From Butyrivibrio sp. Su6 (lineage in GTDB: Bacteria > Bacillota > Clostridia > Lachnospirales > Lachnospiraceae): DNA of 64,000 bases. The position numbers were made by a program, and so were the translations under genes. The stretch spans positions 62,001 through 126,000 of the forward strand of contig NZ_FNUR01000011.1 of NCBI RefSeq assembly GCF_900108105.1. Reading direction: 5' to 3'. Under the pieces are notes generated by a model. That model was not told the origin of the DNA. It ran no database searches and was given only the letters and a program-made list of their open reading frames with translations. Below are positions 42,875 through 51,525 of the stretch, piece after piece; the first letter of the stretch is position 1, and each line of letters starts with the position of its first letter.

Positions 42875-43741
42875 TTAGCCCTTTACCGCTCCCACCATAA
42901 TTCCTTTTGTAAAGAATTTCTGAACGAATGGATATACGATAAGCATAGGGAGCATTGAAATTACAATGCTGGCTGCCTTGATGTTTTCTGCTACAAGGTT
43001 AGTCTGAAGTCCCTCTTCTACAGATACATTGATGGACTCAACGAACTGCTTAAGCACCATCTGTACTGTGAAGTACTTGGATGAGTTGATGTAATAGAGA
43101 ACATCGCTGATTCCATTCCATCTTCCTACTGCATAGAAAAGACCAAGTGTTGCAAGTGTAGGATAAACAAGTGGAAGAATAACACTTATAAGACATCTCG
43201 CCTCACTGCATCCGTCAATCTTGGCTGCATCATAGATGGCTTCATCAATTCCTTTAAATGCGTTGCACATGATGATCATGTTATAAGCACTCAGTGCCCC
43301 TGGAATAATAAGTGCCCAGACTGTATCGATCATCTTGAAATCTCTTACGTTCAAGTACTCAGGAATTACACCGGGGTGTAAATACATCGTAAGAACGAAC
43401 AGTGTCATAATTATCTTTCCGCCTACAAGCCCTTTCTTTGAAAGAGGGTAAGCAGCAAGAACAGTCATAAGAAGATTTATAACAGTTGATGCAAGCATCA
43501 GAACTATTGAATACCAGAAAGCATTTACAAAGCTTCCGCTCTGAAGTGCTCTTGTATAAGCTTCTGTAGTAAGATCAACAGGTAAGATAAATACTTTACC
43601 TGCAAGAATCGCGTTCTTTCCACTGAGTGATACAGCAAGCACTCGAAGAATAGGAACCATTGCTATACATGTGATTATTATGAAAAATGCTGTCCAGCAG
43701 AACTGGAATATTCTCTCGTTTTTACTATTGATGGCACTCAT
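42875..43741 (-). CDS. Carbohydrate ABC transporter permease, LplC/YtcP type
   Basis: 288 residues with about six membrane helices (first at about 15-37), the EAA loop EAIYDAAKIDGCSEAR and the C-terminus IMVGAVKG. GGAGGG lies 9 nt before the ATG, inside the end of the preceding permease gene. The two genes overlap by one base (TAATG), a sign of translational coupling. It is followed by the binding-protein gene at 42809. No ATPase gene is linked. Confidence 0.94.
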   Translation of the reverse strand: MSAINSKNERIFQFCWTAFFIIITCIAMVPILRVLAVSLSGKNAILAGKVFILPVDLTTEAYTRALQSGSFVNAFWYSIVLMLASTVINLLMTVLAAYPLSKKGLVGGKIIMTLFVLTMYLHPGVIPEYLNVRDFKMIDTVWALIIPGALSAYNMIIMCNAFKGIDEAIYDAAKIDGCSEARCLISVILPLVYPTLATLGLFYAVGRWNGISDVLYYINSSKYFTVQMVLKQFVESINVSVEEGLQTNLVAENIKAASIVISMLPMLIVYPFVQKFFTKGIMVGAVKG

Positions 43742-44658
43742 TACATGATTCCCTCCTGTCCCATTTTCTTGATAACAGCGTTAGCTGCAAAGACAAGAAC
43801 TATTCCGACAACTGTCTGGAAAAGACCTACAGCTGTAGCGAAATCGAATCTTCCTGCCGCAAGACCAACTGAATAAACGTAAGTACTGATAACATCAGAA
43901 GCGTCTCTTACCAGGGTATTTCCCATCATATATGGTCTGTCAAAACTGATGTTTACAAGTCTTCCGATCTGCATGATAAGAAGAACTGTTATTGTAGATG
44001 AAATCTGAGGCAATGTAACATGCCATATTCTCTGAAGTCTTGTAGCTCCGTCGATATAAGCAGCCTCACCAAGTGAAGCATCTGCCGCCATAAGTGCTGC
44101 GAGATAAACGATAAGTGAGTAGCCTGCGCCCTGCCATACACCCATGATCCAGTATACAAATCTCCAGATAAATGAGTTGCTAAGGAATGATACACTCTCG
44201 CCACCAAGTGCTACGATAAGGTTGTTAACAAGTCCTGAATTTGAAAAGAGCTGTGTAACAATACCTGAAATGATAACCCATGAAAGGAAGTTAGGCAGAT
44301 ACAAAAGTGTCTGTGTTGTCTTTCTTACGCCTTCACTTCTCAGCTCATTTAAAAAGATTGCCAAGAAAATCGGAAATGGGAATCCAATAATAAGATCACC
44401 AATGTTCAATACCAGAGTATTCTTCAGTGCACTCCAGAAATCCTTTGATGTAAAGGCCTCTTTGAAGTTCGCAAGTCCAATCCATGGGCTGTTCCAGATG
44501 CCTTTAAATACGTTGAACTTCTTAAATGCTACTATTACTCCGAGCATTGGTTTGTACTTGAAAAGAATCATATAGATAACCGGAATTATCAGCATAAGAT
44601 ACAGCTGCCAGTTATTTCTTAAATAGACTTTTACTTTACCCTTCTTCTCTTTTTTCAT
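43741..44658 (-). CDS. Carbohydrate ABC transporter permease, LplB type
   Basis: 305 residues with a basic N-terminus (MKKEKKGKVKVYLRNNW), about six membrane helices (first at about 18-34) and the family landmark YKPMLGVIVAFKKFN. The EAA-type loop reads ASLGEAAYIDGATRLQR. AGGAAAG precedes the ATG. It is the first gene of its operon. A promoter (ATGACA-17-TACAAT) lies at 44726-44754, and the shared 19-bp motif is about 80 bp upstream of the predicted start. Confidence 0.94.
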   Translation of the reverse strand: MKKEKKGKVKVYLRNNWQLYLMLIIPVIYMILFKYKPMLGVIVAFKKFNVFKGIWNSPWIGLANFKEAFTSKDFWSALKNTLVLNIGDLIIGFPFPIFLAIFLNELRSEGVRKTTQTLLYLPNFLSWVIISGIVTQLFSNSGLVNNLIVALGGESVSFLSNSFIWRFVYWIMGVWQGAGYSLIVYLAALMAADASLGEAAYIDGATRLQRIWHVTLPQISSTITVLLIMQIGRLVNISFDRPYMMGNTLVRDASDVISTYVYSVGLAAGRFDFATAVGLFQTVVGIVLVFAANAVIKKMGQEGIM

Positions 44659-44725
44659 TTTTTCTTTCCTATCCCCAAAAGCTATAACTGTTATCTATAT
44701 AATGATAAGTCTTTAATACTTTATC

Positions 44726-44754
44726 ATTGTATATAATTATTTTAACCATGTCAT
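44726..44754 (-). promoter_or_regulatory. Promoter of the third ABC importer operon
   Basis: Reverse strand -35 ATGACA (44754-44749), a 17-bp spacer and -10 TACAAT (44731-44726). The predicted start is near 44719. Confidence 0.5.
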
Positions 44755-44790
44755 GAATAAGAAACTATATTAAATTTGCTATTATTACTC

Positions 44791-44809
44791 TAAAACATTG
44801 CATTTTTTG
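44791..44809. promoter_or_regulatory. Shared upstream motif, copy 1 (TAAAACATTGCATTTTTTG)
   Basis: One of three near-identical 19-bp motifs in the window, each upstream of a reverse-strand operon (others at 51469 and 57726). It is centred about 80 bp upstream of the predicted start of the third ABC operon. Confidence 0.5.
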
Positions 44810-44834
44810 TTTTGGCCAAAAATATGCACAAAAA

Positions 44835-44862
44835 GGGCAGATAAACTTTTGTTCATCTGCCC
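44835..44862 (-). terminator. Terminator of the Opp-type operon
   Basis: A perfect 8-bp stem (44835-44842 with 44855-44862), a 12-nt loop, then TTTTTG on the reverse strand, 18 nt past the oppF-like stop. Confidence 0.8.
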
Positions 44863-44879
44863 CAAAACTATGATACTAA

Positions 44880-45887
44880 TTATTTTGTTTCCTCATAACT
44901 AAAACCGCGAAGGCTTAATTCATTTGCAAGACTGCAGGCTACAAAGTGTCCCTTTTCAATCTCAAAATACTCAGGAGTACACTCCTTACACTTTTCAGTG
45001 CAATATCTGCAACGTGTGTGGAAATAGCATCCACTTGGTGGATTAGCCGGGTTAGGAATCTCTCCCCTAAGAGGTATTCTCTCCTGGATAAAGTTTGGAT
45101 CTGCAACAGGAACTGCTGACATCAAAGCCTCTGTATATGGGTGCTTTGGATGTGTGAAGATCTGCTCTGTCTCGCCGTATTCAACCATTTTGCCAAGGTA
45201 CATAACACCAACTCTGTCAGATATATGCTCAACTACAGACAAGTCATGGGAAATGAAGATATAAGTGAGCTTCATTTCTTTCTGTAAATCCTTAAGAAGA
45301 TTTATTACCTGCGCCTGGATTGAAACGTCAAGAGCTGAAACCGCCTCATCACAAACAATGATCTTGGGCTTTATTACCAGCGCTCTTGCAATACCGATAC
45401 GCTGTCTCTGACCGCCTGAAAATGCATGTGGATATCTCATAAGATAAGCAGGATTAAGGCCTACTTTCTCTGCCATTTCTTTTGCCATCTGATCCATCTG
45501 GCTGTCAGGCATCTTGGGGTAGTTGGCCTTTAGAGGCTCCTTTATGATATCAAGTACGGTCATTCTTGGGTCAAGAGATGAATACGGATCCTGGAAGATC
45601 ATCTGGATCTCCTTGCGAATTCCCTTCATCTTCTTTTTATCAACTTTCAGGAAATCTACTTCTTCTCCTGATTCTGTGCGATAAAAGACCTCTCCCTCTG
45701 AGGCATCATATGCTCTTACAATGCATCTTCCAAGAGTTGTCTTTCCACAGCCGGACTCTCCAACAATACCTATTGTCTCTCCTTCTCTTACGCTAAAAGA
45801 AACATCTGTAACTGCCTTAACAGTGACATTCTTGGAGGTAAAGCGCTTGTGGAGATGCTTTACTTCTAAAATATTATCTTTTTCCAC
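44880..45887 (-). CDS. oppF: Oligopeptide/oligosaccharide ABC transporter ATPase, OppF type
   Basis: 335 residues from a GTG at 45887, which has GGGAGG 8 nt upstream. The longer frame to 45938 lacks a site. Walker A is GESGCGKTT, the signature motif SGGQRQRIGIARAL and Walker B IIVCDEAVSALD. The C-terminal oligopeptide-type extension has four cysteines (CRYCTEKCKEC), which in this group can bind an iron-sulphur cluster. It overlaps the OppD-like gene by 14 nt, so the two are coupled. Together they energise the OppBC channel. Confidence 0.94.
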   Translation of the reverse strand: MEKDNILEVKHLHKRFTSKNVTVKAVTDVSFSVREGETIGIVGESGCGKTTLGRCIVRAYDASEGEVFYRTESGEEVDFLKVDKKKMKGIRKEIQMIFQDPYSSLDPRMTVLDIIKEPLKANYPKMPDSQMDQMAKEMAEKVGLNPAYLMRYPHAFSGGQRQRIGIARALVIKPKIIVCDEAVSALDVSIQAQVINLLKDLQKEMKLTYIFISHDLSVVEHISDRVGVMYLGKMVEYGETEQIFTHPKHPYTEALMSAVPVADPNFIQERIPLRGEIPNPANPPSGCYFHTRCRYCTEKCKECTPEYFEIEKGHFVACSLANELSLRGFSYEETK

Positions 45888-46971
45888 GCTTTTTTCCTCC
45901 CTCATCTGGCTCAACAGGATTTGCTGCCTCTTCTGCAAGCTTCTTTTCTACTTCAGCTCTGTGTGCCTGGCAAGCAGGATTAGAGCAGTTAAAGCATGCA
46001 ATCTTATGTCCGGGCTCTATCTCAACAAGTTCAGGCTCTGCCTTATCGCAAAGTCCCTCAATCCTGCAGTCGCATCTGTCATAGAATCCGCACTGTTTTG
46101 GAAGGTTCATGGCAAGCGGCACTGTTCCTTCAATTGAGAACAATCTCTCATCTTTTCTTCCGCCAATCTTATGAACTGATCCCATAAGTCCACGAGTATA
46201 TGGGTGCTGAGGATTTGCATATATTGTCTTGGAATCGCCTGTTTCTACAACTTTTCCAAGGTACATAACTGCCACTCTGTCGCACATCCTTGCAACTACT
46301 CCCAGGTCGTGTGTGATGAACAGAATAGCCATGTTGAACTCTTTTTGAAGCTCCTTCATCAGTTCAAGGATCTGAGCCTGAATTGTCACATCAAGAGCTG
46401 TTGTAGGTTCATCAGCGATCAAAAGCTTTGGATTACATACAAGCGCCATTGCTATGAGTGCTCTCTGAAGCATACCGCCGGAGAACTCGTGTGGATACTG
46501 ATTGTATCTCTTTTCCACATTTGCGATTCCAACTTTTCTCATTACCTCAAGAGAAATCTCTTTTGCCTTCTTTTTATCCTTAGTTATATGCAAAAGAGTT
46601 GCCTCAGTAATCTGGTTTCCGATGGTGTACATAGGTGAAAAAGCCACCATTGGCTCCTGGAATATCATTGAAATCTGCTTTCCACGGATATTTCTTATTT
46701 CTTTTCCCTTAGGATCCATCTTAAGAATATCCACTTCAGTGTCATCCTCATTTCTGAACATGATCTCGCCGTGAGGTGTGCACTTTCTGTCATTGATCGC
46801 AAGAATTGATTTGCATGTGATTGATTTGCCGCAGCCTGACTCTCCAACAAGTCCAAGGGTCTCGCCGCGCTTTATTTCGAAGTTTACTCCTCTTACAGGT
46901 GTAAGAGTACCTTCCATCATCTTTATGTCTACATGGAGGTCCTTTACTTCTATAATGTTATCTTTTTCCAT
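45874..46971 (-). CDS. oppD: Oligopeptide/oligosaccharide ABC transporter ATPase, OppD type
   Basis: 365 residues from the ATG at 46971, with GGGAGG 5 nt upstream. The frame opens at 47007 without support. It has Walker A GESGCGKSI, signature SGGMLQRALIAMAL and Walker B LLIADEPTTALD, then the C-terminal extension with cysteines (CGFYDRCDCRIEGLC). It is the first of the two ATPase genes and is 13 nt after the OppC-like gene. The tail after about 335 is rich in Glu, Lys and Ala and probably flexible. Confidence 0.94.
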   Translation of the reverse strand: MEKDNIIEVKDLHVDIKMMEGTLTPVRGVNFEIKRGETLGLVGESGCGKSITCKSILAINDRKCTPHGEIMFRNEDDTEVDILKMDPKGKEIRNIRGKQISMIFQEPMVAFSPMYTIGNQITEATLLHITKDKKKAKEISLEVMRKVGIANVEKRYNQYPHEFSGGMLQRALIAMALVCNPKLLIADEPTTALDVTIQAQILELMKELQKEFNMAILFITHDLGVVARMCDRVAVMYLGKVVETGDSKTIYANPQHPYTRGLMGSVHKIGGRKDERLFSIEGTVPLAMNLPKQCGFYDRCDCRIEGLCDKAEPELVEIEPGHKIACFNCSNPACQAHRAEVEKKLAEEAANPVEPDEGGKKRGKR

Positions 46972-46984
46972 AGGTTCCTCCCGA

Positions 46985-48103
46985 TTACTTGTATGGATCA
47001 GCTGCATCTCTCATTCCATCGCCAAGGAAGTTAAATGCCAAAACTGTGATAGTAACGAAAATAATTGGAATAAGCTTGTGTGGGTTTGCTGCCACATCTG
47101 TTACTGAGCTGGCTTCCTGAAGAAGAACGCCCCAGCTTGTTGCAGGTGACTTGATACCAAGGCCAAGATATGACATTGATGTCTCACCTACGATGGATCC
47201 CGGAATTCCAAGAGTCAGGGATACGATAAGATAGCTCATAAAGCCCGGAACAAGATGCTTCCAGATTATCTTCCATGTTGATACGCCTGAGATTCTTGCA
47301 GCCATAACGTAATCTTCATTCTTAAGTGAAAGGAACTTACCTCTTACTACTCTGGCCATTCCTGTCCAGTTAATGAAGGAAAGAATGATCGTCATGTAGA
47401 AATACATCTTAACTGTAGAGATTCCTGCAGGGATAGCTGCTGAGAGCGCCATCCACAGTGGGATCTGAGGCACAGCTCCGATAACCTCTATTATTCTCTG
47501 AATTATGATATCTATAACACCACCAAAATATCCTGAAATCGAACCAATAGCGACACCCAGGAAAAAGCTTATGAATGCGCTGGCAAATGGGATTGAAAGT
47601 GAAATCCTTGCTCCCAACAGCACTCTGGAAAAGATATCTCGTCCAAGTGAATCTGCTCCGAAGAGGAATATTTTTGCTCCAGTTCCTCCATTTGAACCTT
47701 CTCCAACACCAAAGAGATGAAGGTCACATGGGAAAAGACCTAATATCTTATATTCAGTTCCGTGAACAAACCATTCAATCTTGTAGTATTCAGAAAGATC
47801 TGGTTCAAGTTTTACTTCAAATGTCTTTTTATCAATTGTCTTTTCAAGCTTGTAAACGTGTGGTCCTACATGCTCGTCGTTGAAAATAGTGTAGATCTCT
47901 GTGGGAGCTGAATTCCTGTACAGGCCGTCAAACTCATCAAGTGAATATGGTGCAAGGAAGTCTGCAAACAGTGCTCCAATGTAAAGAACTGCCAAAATAA
48001 TAAATGAAACCTGAGCAAGTTTATGCTTTTTAAGCTTTCTTGCCATCAAGGTCCACTGGGAGGCAAGATAATAATCTTCTTTTGACTTAGTACGCTTTGC
48101 CAT
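46985..48103 (-). CDS. oppC: Oligopeptide/oligosaccharide ABC transporter permease, OppC type
   Basis: 372 residues. An N-terminal helix at about 28-50 is followed by an extracytoplasmic stretch to about 145, longer than in usual OppC proteins. Then come the core permease helices, with GADSLGRDIFSRVLLGARIS as landmark and the EAA region KNEDYVMAARISGVSTW. AGGAGG lies 9 nt before the ATG. Its start overlaps the OppB-like stop by one base (TAATG). It forms the channel with the OppB-like protein. Confidence 0.94.
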   Translation of the reverse strand: MAKRTKSKEDYYLASQWTLMARKLKKHKLAQVSFIILAVLYIGALFADFLAPYSLDEFDGLYRNSAPTEIYTIFNDEHVGPHVYKLEKTIDKKTFEVKLEPDLSEYYKIEWFVHGTEYKILGLFPCDLHLFGVGEGSNGGTGAKIFLFGADSLGRDIFSRVLLGARISLSIPFASAFISFFLGVAIGSISGYFGGVIDIIIQRIIEVIGAVPQIPLWMALSAAIPAGISTVKMYFYMTIILSFINWTGMARVVRGKFLSLKNEDYVMAARISGVSTWKIIWKHLVPGFMSYLIVSLTLGIPGSIVGETSMSYLGLGIKSPATSWGVLLQEASSVTDVAANPHKLIPIIFVTITVLAFNFLGDGMRDAADPYK

Positions 48104-49203
48104 TATCTGTTACCTCCTGAATATCTGATTCTTGGATCAAGGAAGGCGAGGGCTATATCAGACAAAAGAACTCCGATAACAACCAGGACTGCCTGGATCA
48201 TAACGATTGCACCTGCAAGGTACATATCCTGAGACTGAAGGGCCTTATAAAGTACAGGTCCCTGGATCTGCATGTTAAGCACAAGAGCTGTTACTGTAGA
48301 TCCTGAGAACAGGCTTGAAAGAACTCCGCCAAGGCCTGATACAGTAGGGTTTATAGCTGCTCTGAAGCAGTACTTCATGATGATCTTTCCTTCAGGAACA
48401 CCCTTAGCTCTTGCTGTAAGTGTGTACTGCTGCGCAACCTCGTCGAGCATCTGGGCTCTCACTGAACGGATGATTCCGCAGGTTCCGCTTGTACCAATAA
48501 CGATAATAGGGATGATCATTCTTTTTAAGAAGTCTCCAAAATTGTATAAATGAACGCCGTTTTGTAACATCTCCTGACTGAAAAGGCCTACGTTGGCATT
48601 CCCCGTCCATTTATAGGAGAGATACATAAGCACAATTGCCAAAATAAAGTTCGGTATGGCAGTACCTAAGAATCCGATTATGGCTGATATGTAATCGCCA
48701 ACGGAATACTGATGAGTACTTGCATATACCGCTATAGGTATAGAAACCAGGTACTGGAACAGCATGATGATAGCTGTTACGCCGATCGTCAGCCCCAGTC
48801 TGTCATTAACTACACTCCACACATCTCTTCCGTATGCAAAAGAATATTTCCAGTTGTGATGTGAATGATAAAGTCTGTAATACGCTGAATCTGTAGGGGT
48901 CCAGATAATATCTTTTACCCACTTTAAATACTGCTGCCAAACAGGCAGATCAAGTCCATAGTCTGCTCTCATTGATGCCGCATAATCTGCATCTACTAAT
49001 TCACCCTCGGTTGCAAGCGCCGCTATATGCGCGGATACATAGTCTCCCGGAGGAAGCTGAATAACGAAGAAAACCAAGATTGAGATTAAAAGAATTGTTG
49101 GAATGAACATGAGTACACGCTTGATGATGTACTGAACAAGATCCTTCTGAAAAAAGGCCTTAAGACTGTCCCCAAAACTCCTTTTTGCCACTTTTTCCTC
49201 CAT
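48103..49203 (-). CDS. oppB: Oligopeptide/oligosaccharide ABC transporter permease, OppB type
   Basis: 366 residues from the ATG at 49203 (MEEKVAKRSF), with AAGGGA upstream. The frame is open to 49251 but that part would cross the hairpin at 49229-49259. The first helix (about 33-52) reads MFIPTILLISILVFFVIQLP, as in OppB, and is followed by a periplasmic loop of about 100 residues and the permease core with EVAQQYTLTARAKGVPEGKI. It lies downstream of the binding-protein gene across a terminator-like hairpin. Confidence 0.93.
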   Translation of the reverse strand: MEEKVAKRSFGDSLKAFFQKDLVQYIIKRVLMFIPTILLISILVFFVIQLPPGDYVSAHIAALATEGELVDADYAASMRADYGLDLPVWQQYLKWVKDIIWTPTDSAYYRLYHSHHNWKYSFAYGRDVWSVVNDRLGLTIGVTAIIMLFQYLVSIPIAVYASTHQYSVGDYISAIIGFLGTAIPNFILAIVLMYLSYKWTGNANVGLFSQEMLQNGVHLYNFGDFLKRMIIPIIVIGTSGTCGIIRSVRAQMLDEVAQQYTLTARAKGVPEGKIIMKYCFRAAINPTVSGLGGVLSSLFSGSTVTALVLNMQIQGPVLYKALQSQDMYLAGAIVMIQAVLVVIGVLLSDIALAFLDPRIRYSGGNR

Positions 49204-49228
49204 TAGAAATGTCCCTTTCCTTAAAAAT

Positions 49229-49259
49229 CCGGAGACGTGGAAACCAACCACGCCTCCGG
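49229..49259 (-). terminator. Intra-operon hairpin between the binding protein and oppB
   Basis: A 12-bp stem with one mismatch (49229-49240 with 49248-49259), 7-nt loop, then ATTTTTAAGG on the reverse strand. It would lower permease and ATPase expression relative to the binding protein. Confidence 0.7.
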
Positions 49260-49296
49260 TACTATTTTAAATAATACTACTGTGTTGTCCCCAGAA

Positions 49297-51381
49297 TTAC
49301 TCTGCCTTAAACATTACTTCATAATGAGCCATGTTTGCGTACTGATAGCAGTCAGCCCATACAAGACCATCTGCATAGTTCTTAAGCTTTGAAGAAATGA
49401 TCTCGTAAGAATTCTCTGCCTTAAGGTATGCAATTGACCAGAGATTTTCTTTGTGGATATTGAAAATCTCAGCCTGATAGCCTTCTCTTTCAGTCTCATC
49501 AGATGTAAGACGCCACTTGTCATAAAGCTCAACGAGCTTAGCCATATCACCTGTAGGTTCAACACCCTGTGCACCCTTTGTTGCATAGTATGTACCATAC
49601 TCGCCATACCATTCAGCTGCCTGAGCGATAGGAACAAATGGAGCCGCTCTATCCTTAAGTGAAGCACCGCCGATAGATGTATGAGGTCCCATTACAGCAA
49701 CCCAGTCATTGTTGTCGATTGTCTCATCAAATGCTGAAACTTCAAGGTTCTTAAGTGCGCAGTTGATACCTACTGCCTTGTAGTACTGCTCGAATACAGG
49801 ATAAGACTCATCAGCGCCGCCATCATATGCAAGGAATGTGATCATGAGGTCTGAACCATCGGCAAAATCATAGAAACCGTCAGATCCCTTTACAAGTCCG
49901 CATCCTTCAAGAAGGCTCTGTGCCTTTTCAACATCATATTCAGTCCACTTTGTCTCCCACTCAGCGTCATAACCAACGTTGCCTTCTGCAGGAGCTGCCT
50001 GACCAGGCTCAAGGAATCCATCTGTAAGAAGCTGTGATACCTGTGCTCTGTCTACGCAGATTGACATTGCCTCACGGAAGTCCTTGTTAGCAAAAAGATC
50101 TGCATAATTCTTGTCTGTATTTGTGTAGTTAAATGTGATCTGGTAGCTACCCCAGTTTGTTGTTCCCCATTCACGGATCTCTGCTGCATCACCAAGGTCA
50201 GCCTTTGTTGCTGCAATATCCTGCATAGCAATTGTGATGATGTCAAGCTCGCCTGAACGGAACATAAGAAGATCCTGTCCGTCTTCTGAAGTTGTATTGA
50301 AGTGAAGTGCATCAACATATGGAAGCTGATTGCCTGCTGCATCTACTTTCCAGAAGTATGGGTTACGATCCATGATGCAAAGTGTGTCATCCTTTGAGCT
50401 GTTTCCGGGAACAGTTGAAAGAACGAAGGAGTTAAGTGTAGGAACTCCTGATGTGTTCCAGAAGTTGTAAGCTACTGCTTTTCCTAAATCCTTAACTGTT
50501 GCTGCATCAATGTTCTTTTTCTGAGCGTTTGCAAGAACTTCTTCCTCTGTAAGGCCTGTGCTCTGCCAGTACTCATTCTCAACATATGGGAAGTCCTCAG
50601 AATCAGGGATAAGGTCGCTTAAGTAATGAGCTGGAGCCCAGCACCATTTAAAGTCGCCGTTCTCGATGAAGTCAGCAGGATACTTTGGATTAACGAATGT
50701 CCATGTTACTGTGTAATCATCAACCTTCTTAAGAGTTGCAAATGCATCCTCTCCATCTACTTCTTCCTTAAGTGCTGACCAGCCGTTCTTCTTGCTGTCG
50801 AAATTTGAAAGGTGGCACATGTAGTACCAGAATGTGATATCGTCAGCTGTGAATGGCTCGCCGTCTGACCACTTCATGCCTTCTCTTAATTTGAAGGTCC
50901 ATTCTGTATAGTCATCATTATATTCAAAAGATTTAATAACGTTTGGATAGTAAGATCCGTCTGTGTTGTAACGGATGATAGACTCAAGAGTAGGTCTTGA
51001 TAATCCCCAACCGCCGCCTGCGCCTGCAAGATTGATAACCCCACCATAATTACCAATCTCGATCTTTGCACCGGTAGCATCTGCTGTCTCAACAAAAATG
51101 TTGTCCGCATTAGGAATTCTTTCCTCTACTGCAGGTAGTGTTCCTGCAGTTACCTGCTCTGCAAGCATAGGTGCTTCTGAATAGCCTGAAATTTCTACGT
51201 TTTCTGCTGTTGTAGCTTCTGCAGTAGCAGTCTCTGCAACTGAAGCTTCAGCCTGTGAACTCTCAGTAGTATCTGCTGATGTGCTTGGTGTAGCTGCTCC
51301 GCCACATCCTGCAAGCATTGTTACAGATGTTGCTGCTAAGAGAACTGCAGATAATACTTTATTGCTTGTACTCTTTCTCAT
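49297..51381 (-). CDS. Family 5 (Opp/Dpp-type) solute-binding lipoprotein
   Basis: 694 residues. The signal peptide ends in the lipobox LAGC (Cys26), then a Ser/Thr/Ala/Glu-rich linker to about 80. The core has the family-5 landmarks FKLREGMKWSDGEPFTADDI (about 165-185) and FNYTNTDKNYADLFANKDFREAM. It is long for a dipeptide-binding protein and lacks linked peptidases. Several family-5 proteins bind oligosaccharides, and its operon stands directly after the inositol genes, so a sugar or glycoside ligand is as likely as peptides. AAGGAGGG lies before the ATG. It is the first gene of the operon. Confidence 0.92.
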   Translation of the reverse strand: MRKSTSNKVLSAVLLAATSVTMLAGCGGAATPSTSADTTESSQAEASVAETATAEATTAENVEISGYSEAPMLAEQVTAGTLPAVEERIPNADNIFVETADATGAKIEIGNYGGVINLAGAGGGWGLSRPTLESIIRYNTDGSYYPNVIKSFEYNDDYTEWTFKLREGMKWSDGEPFTADDITFWYYMCHLSNFDSKKNGWSALKEEVDGEDAFATLKKVDDYTVTWTFVNPKYPADFIENGDFKWCWAPAHYLSDLIPDSEDFPYVENEYWQSTGLTEEEVLANAQKKNIDAATVKDLGKAVAYNFWNTSGVPTLNSFVLSTVPGNSSKDDTLCIMDRNPYFWKVDAAGNQLPYVDALHFNTTSEDGQDLLMFRSGELDIITIAMQDIAATKADLGDAAEIREWGTTNWGSYQITFNYTNTDKNYADLFANKDFREAMSICVDRAQVSQLLTDGFLEPGQAAPAEGNVGYDAEWETKWTEYDVEKAQSLLEGCGLVKGSDGFYDFADGSDLMITFLAYDGGADESYPVFEQYYKAVGINCALKNLEVSAFDETIDNNDWVAVMGPHTSIGGASLKDRAAPFVPIAQAAEWYGEYGTYYATKGAQGVEPTGDMAKLVELYDKWRLTSDETEREGYQAEIFNIHKENLWSIAYLKAENSYEIISSKLKNYADGLVWADCYQYANMAHYEVMFKAE

Positions 51382-51468
51382 ATTCCCTCCTTATATTGAA
51401 AACCTTCAACACTACTATGATAACATTGGTTTCCAACACTATATAGCCAAAATTTTATTTTTTTTTAA

Positions 51469-51487
51469 TAAAACATTGCATATTTTG
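51469..51487. promoter_or_regulatory. Shared upstream motif, copy 2 (TAAAACATTGCATATTTTG)
   Basis: 18 of 19 positions equal copy 1 at 44791. It lies 88 bp before the Opp-type binding-protein start and touches the palindrome at 51485-51499. Confidence 0.5.
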
Positions 51488-51499
51488 TCATAATGACAA
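51485..51499. promoter_or_regulatory. Perfect palindrome TTGTCAT-A-ATGACAA
   Basis: 7-bp arms around a single centre base, in the gap between the Fe-alcohol dehydrogenase and the Opp-type operon. It is operator-like; no protein can be assigned. Confidence 0.45.
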
Positions 51500-51525
51500 T
51501 TATTAATATTTCATTAAATTAAAAA

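Noticed and set aside
44880..51381. A firm dipeptide/oligopeptide assignment for the Opp-type operon.
   Set aside because: No peptidase is linked, the binding protein is unusually long, and family-5 systems can carry oligosaccharides; the ligand is left open.
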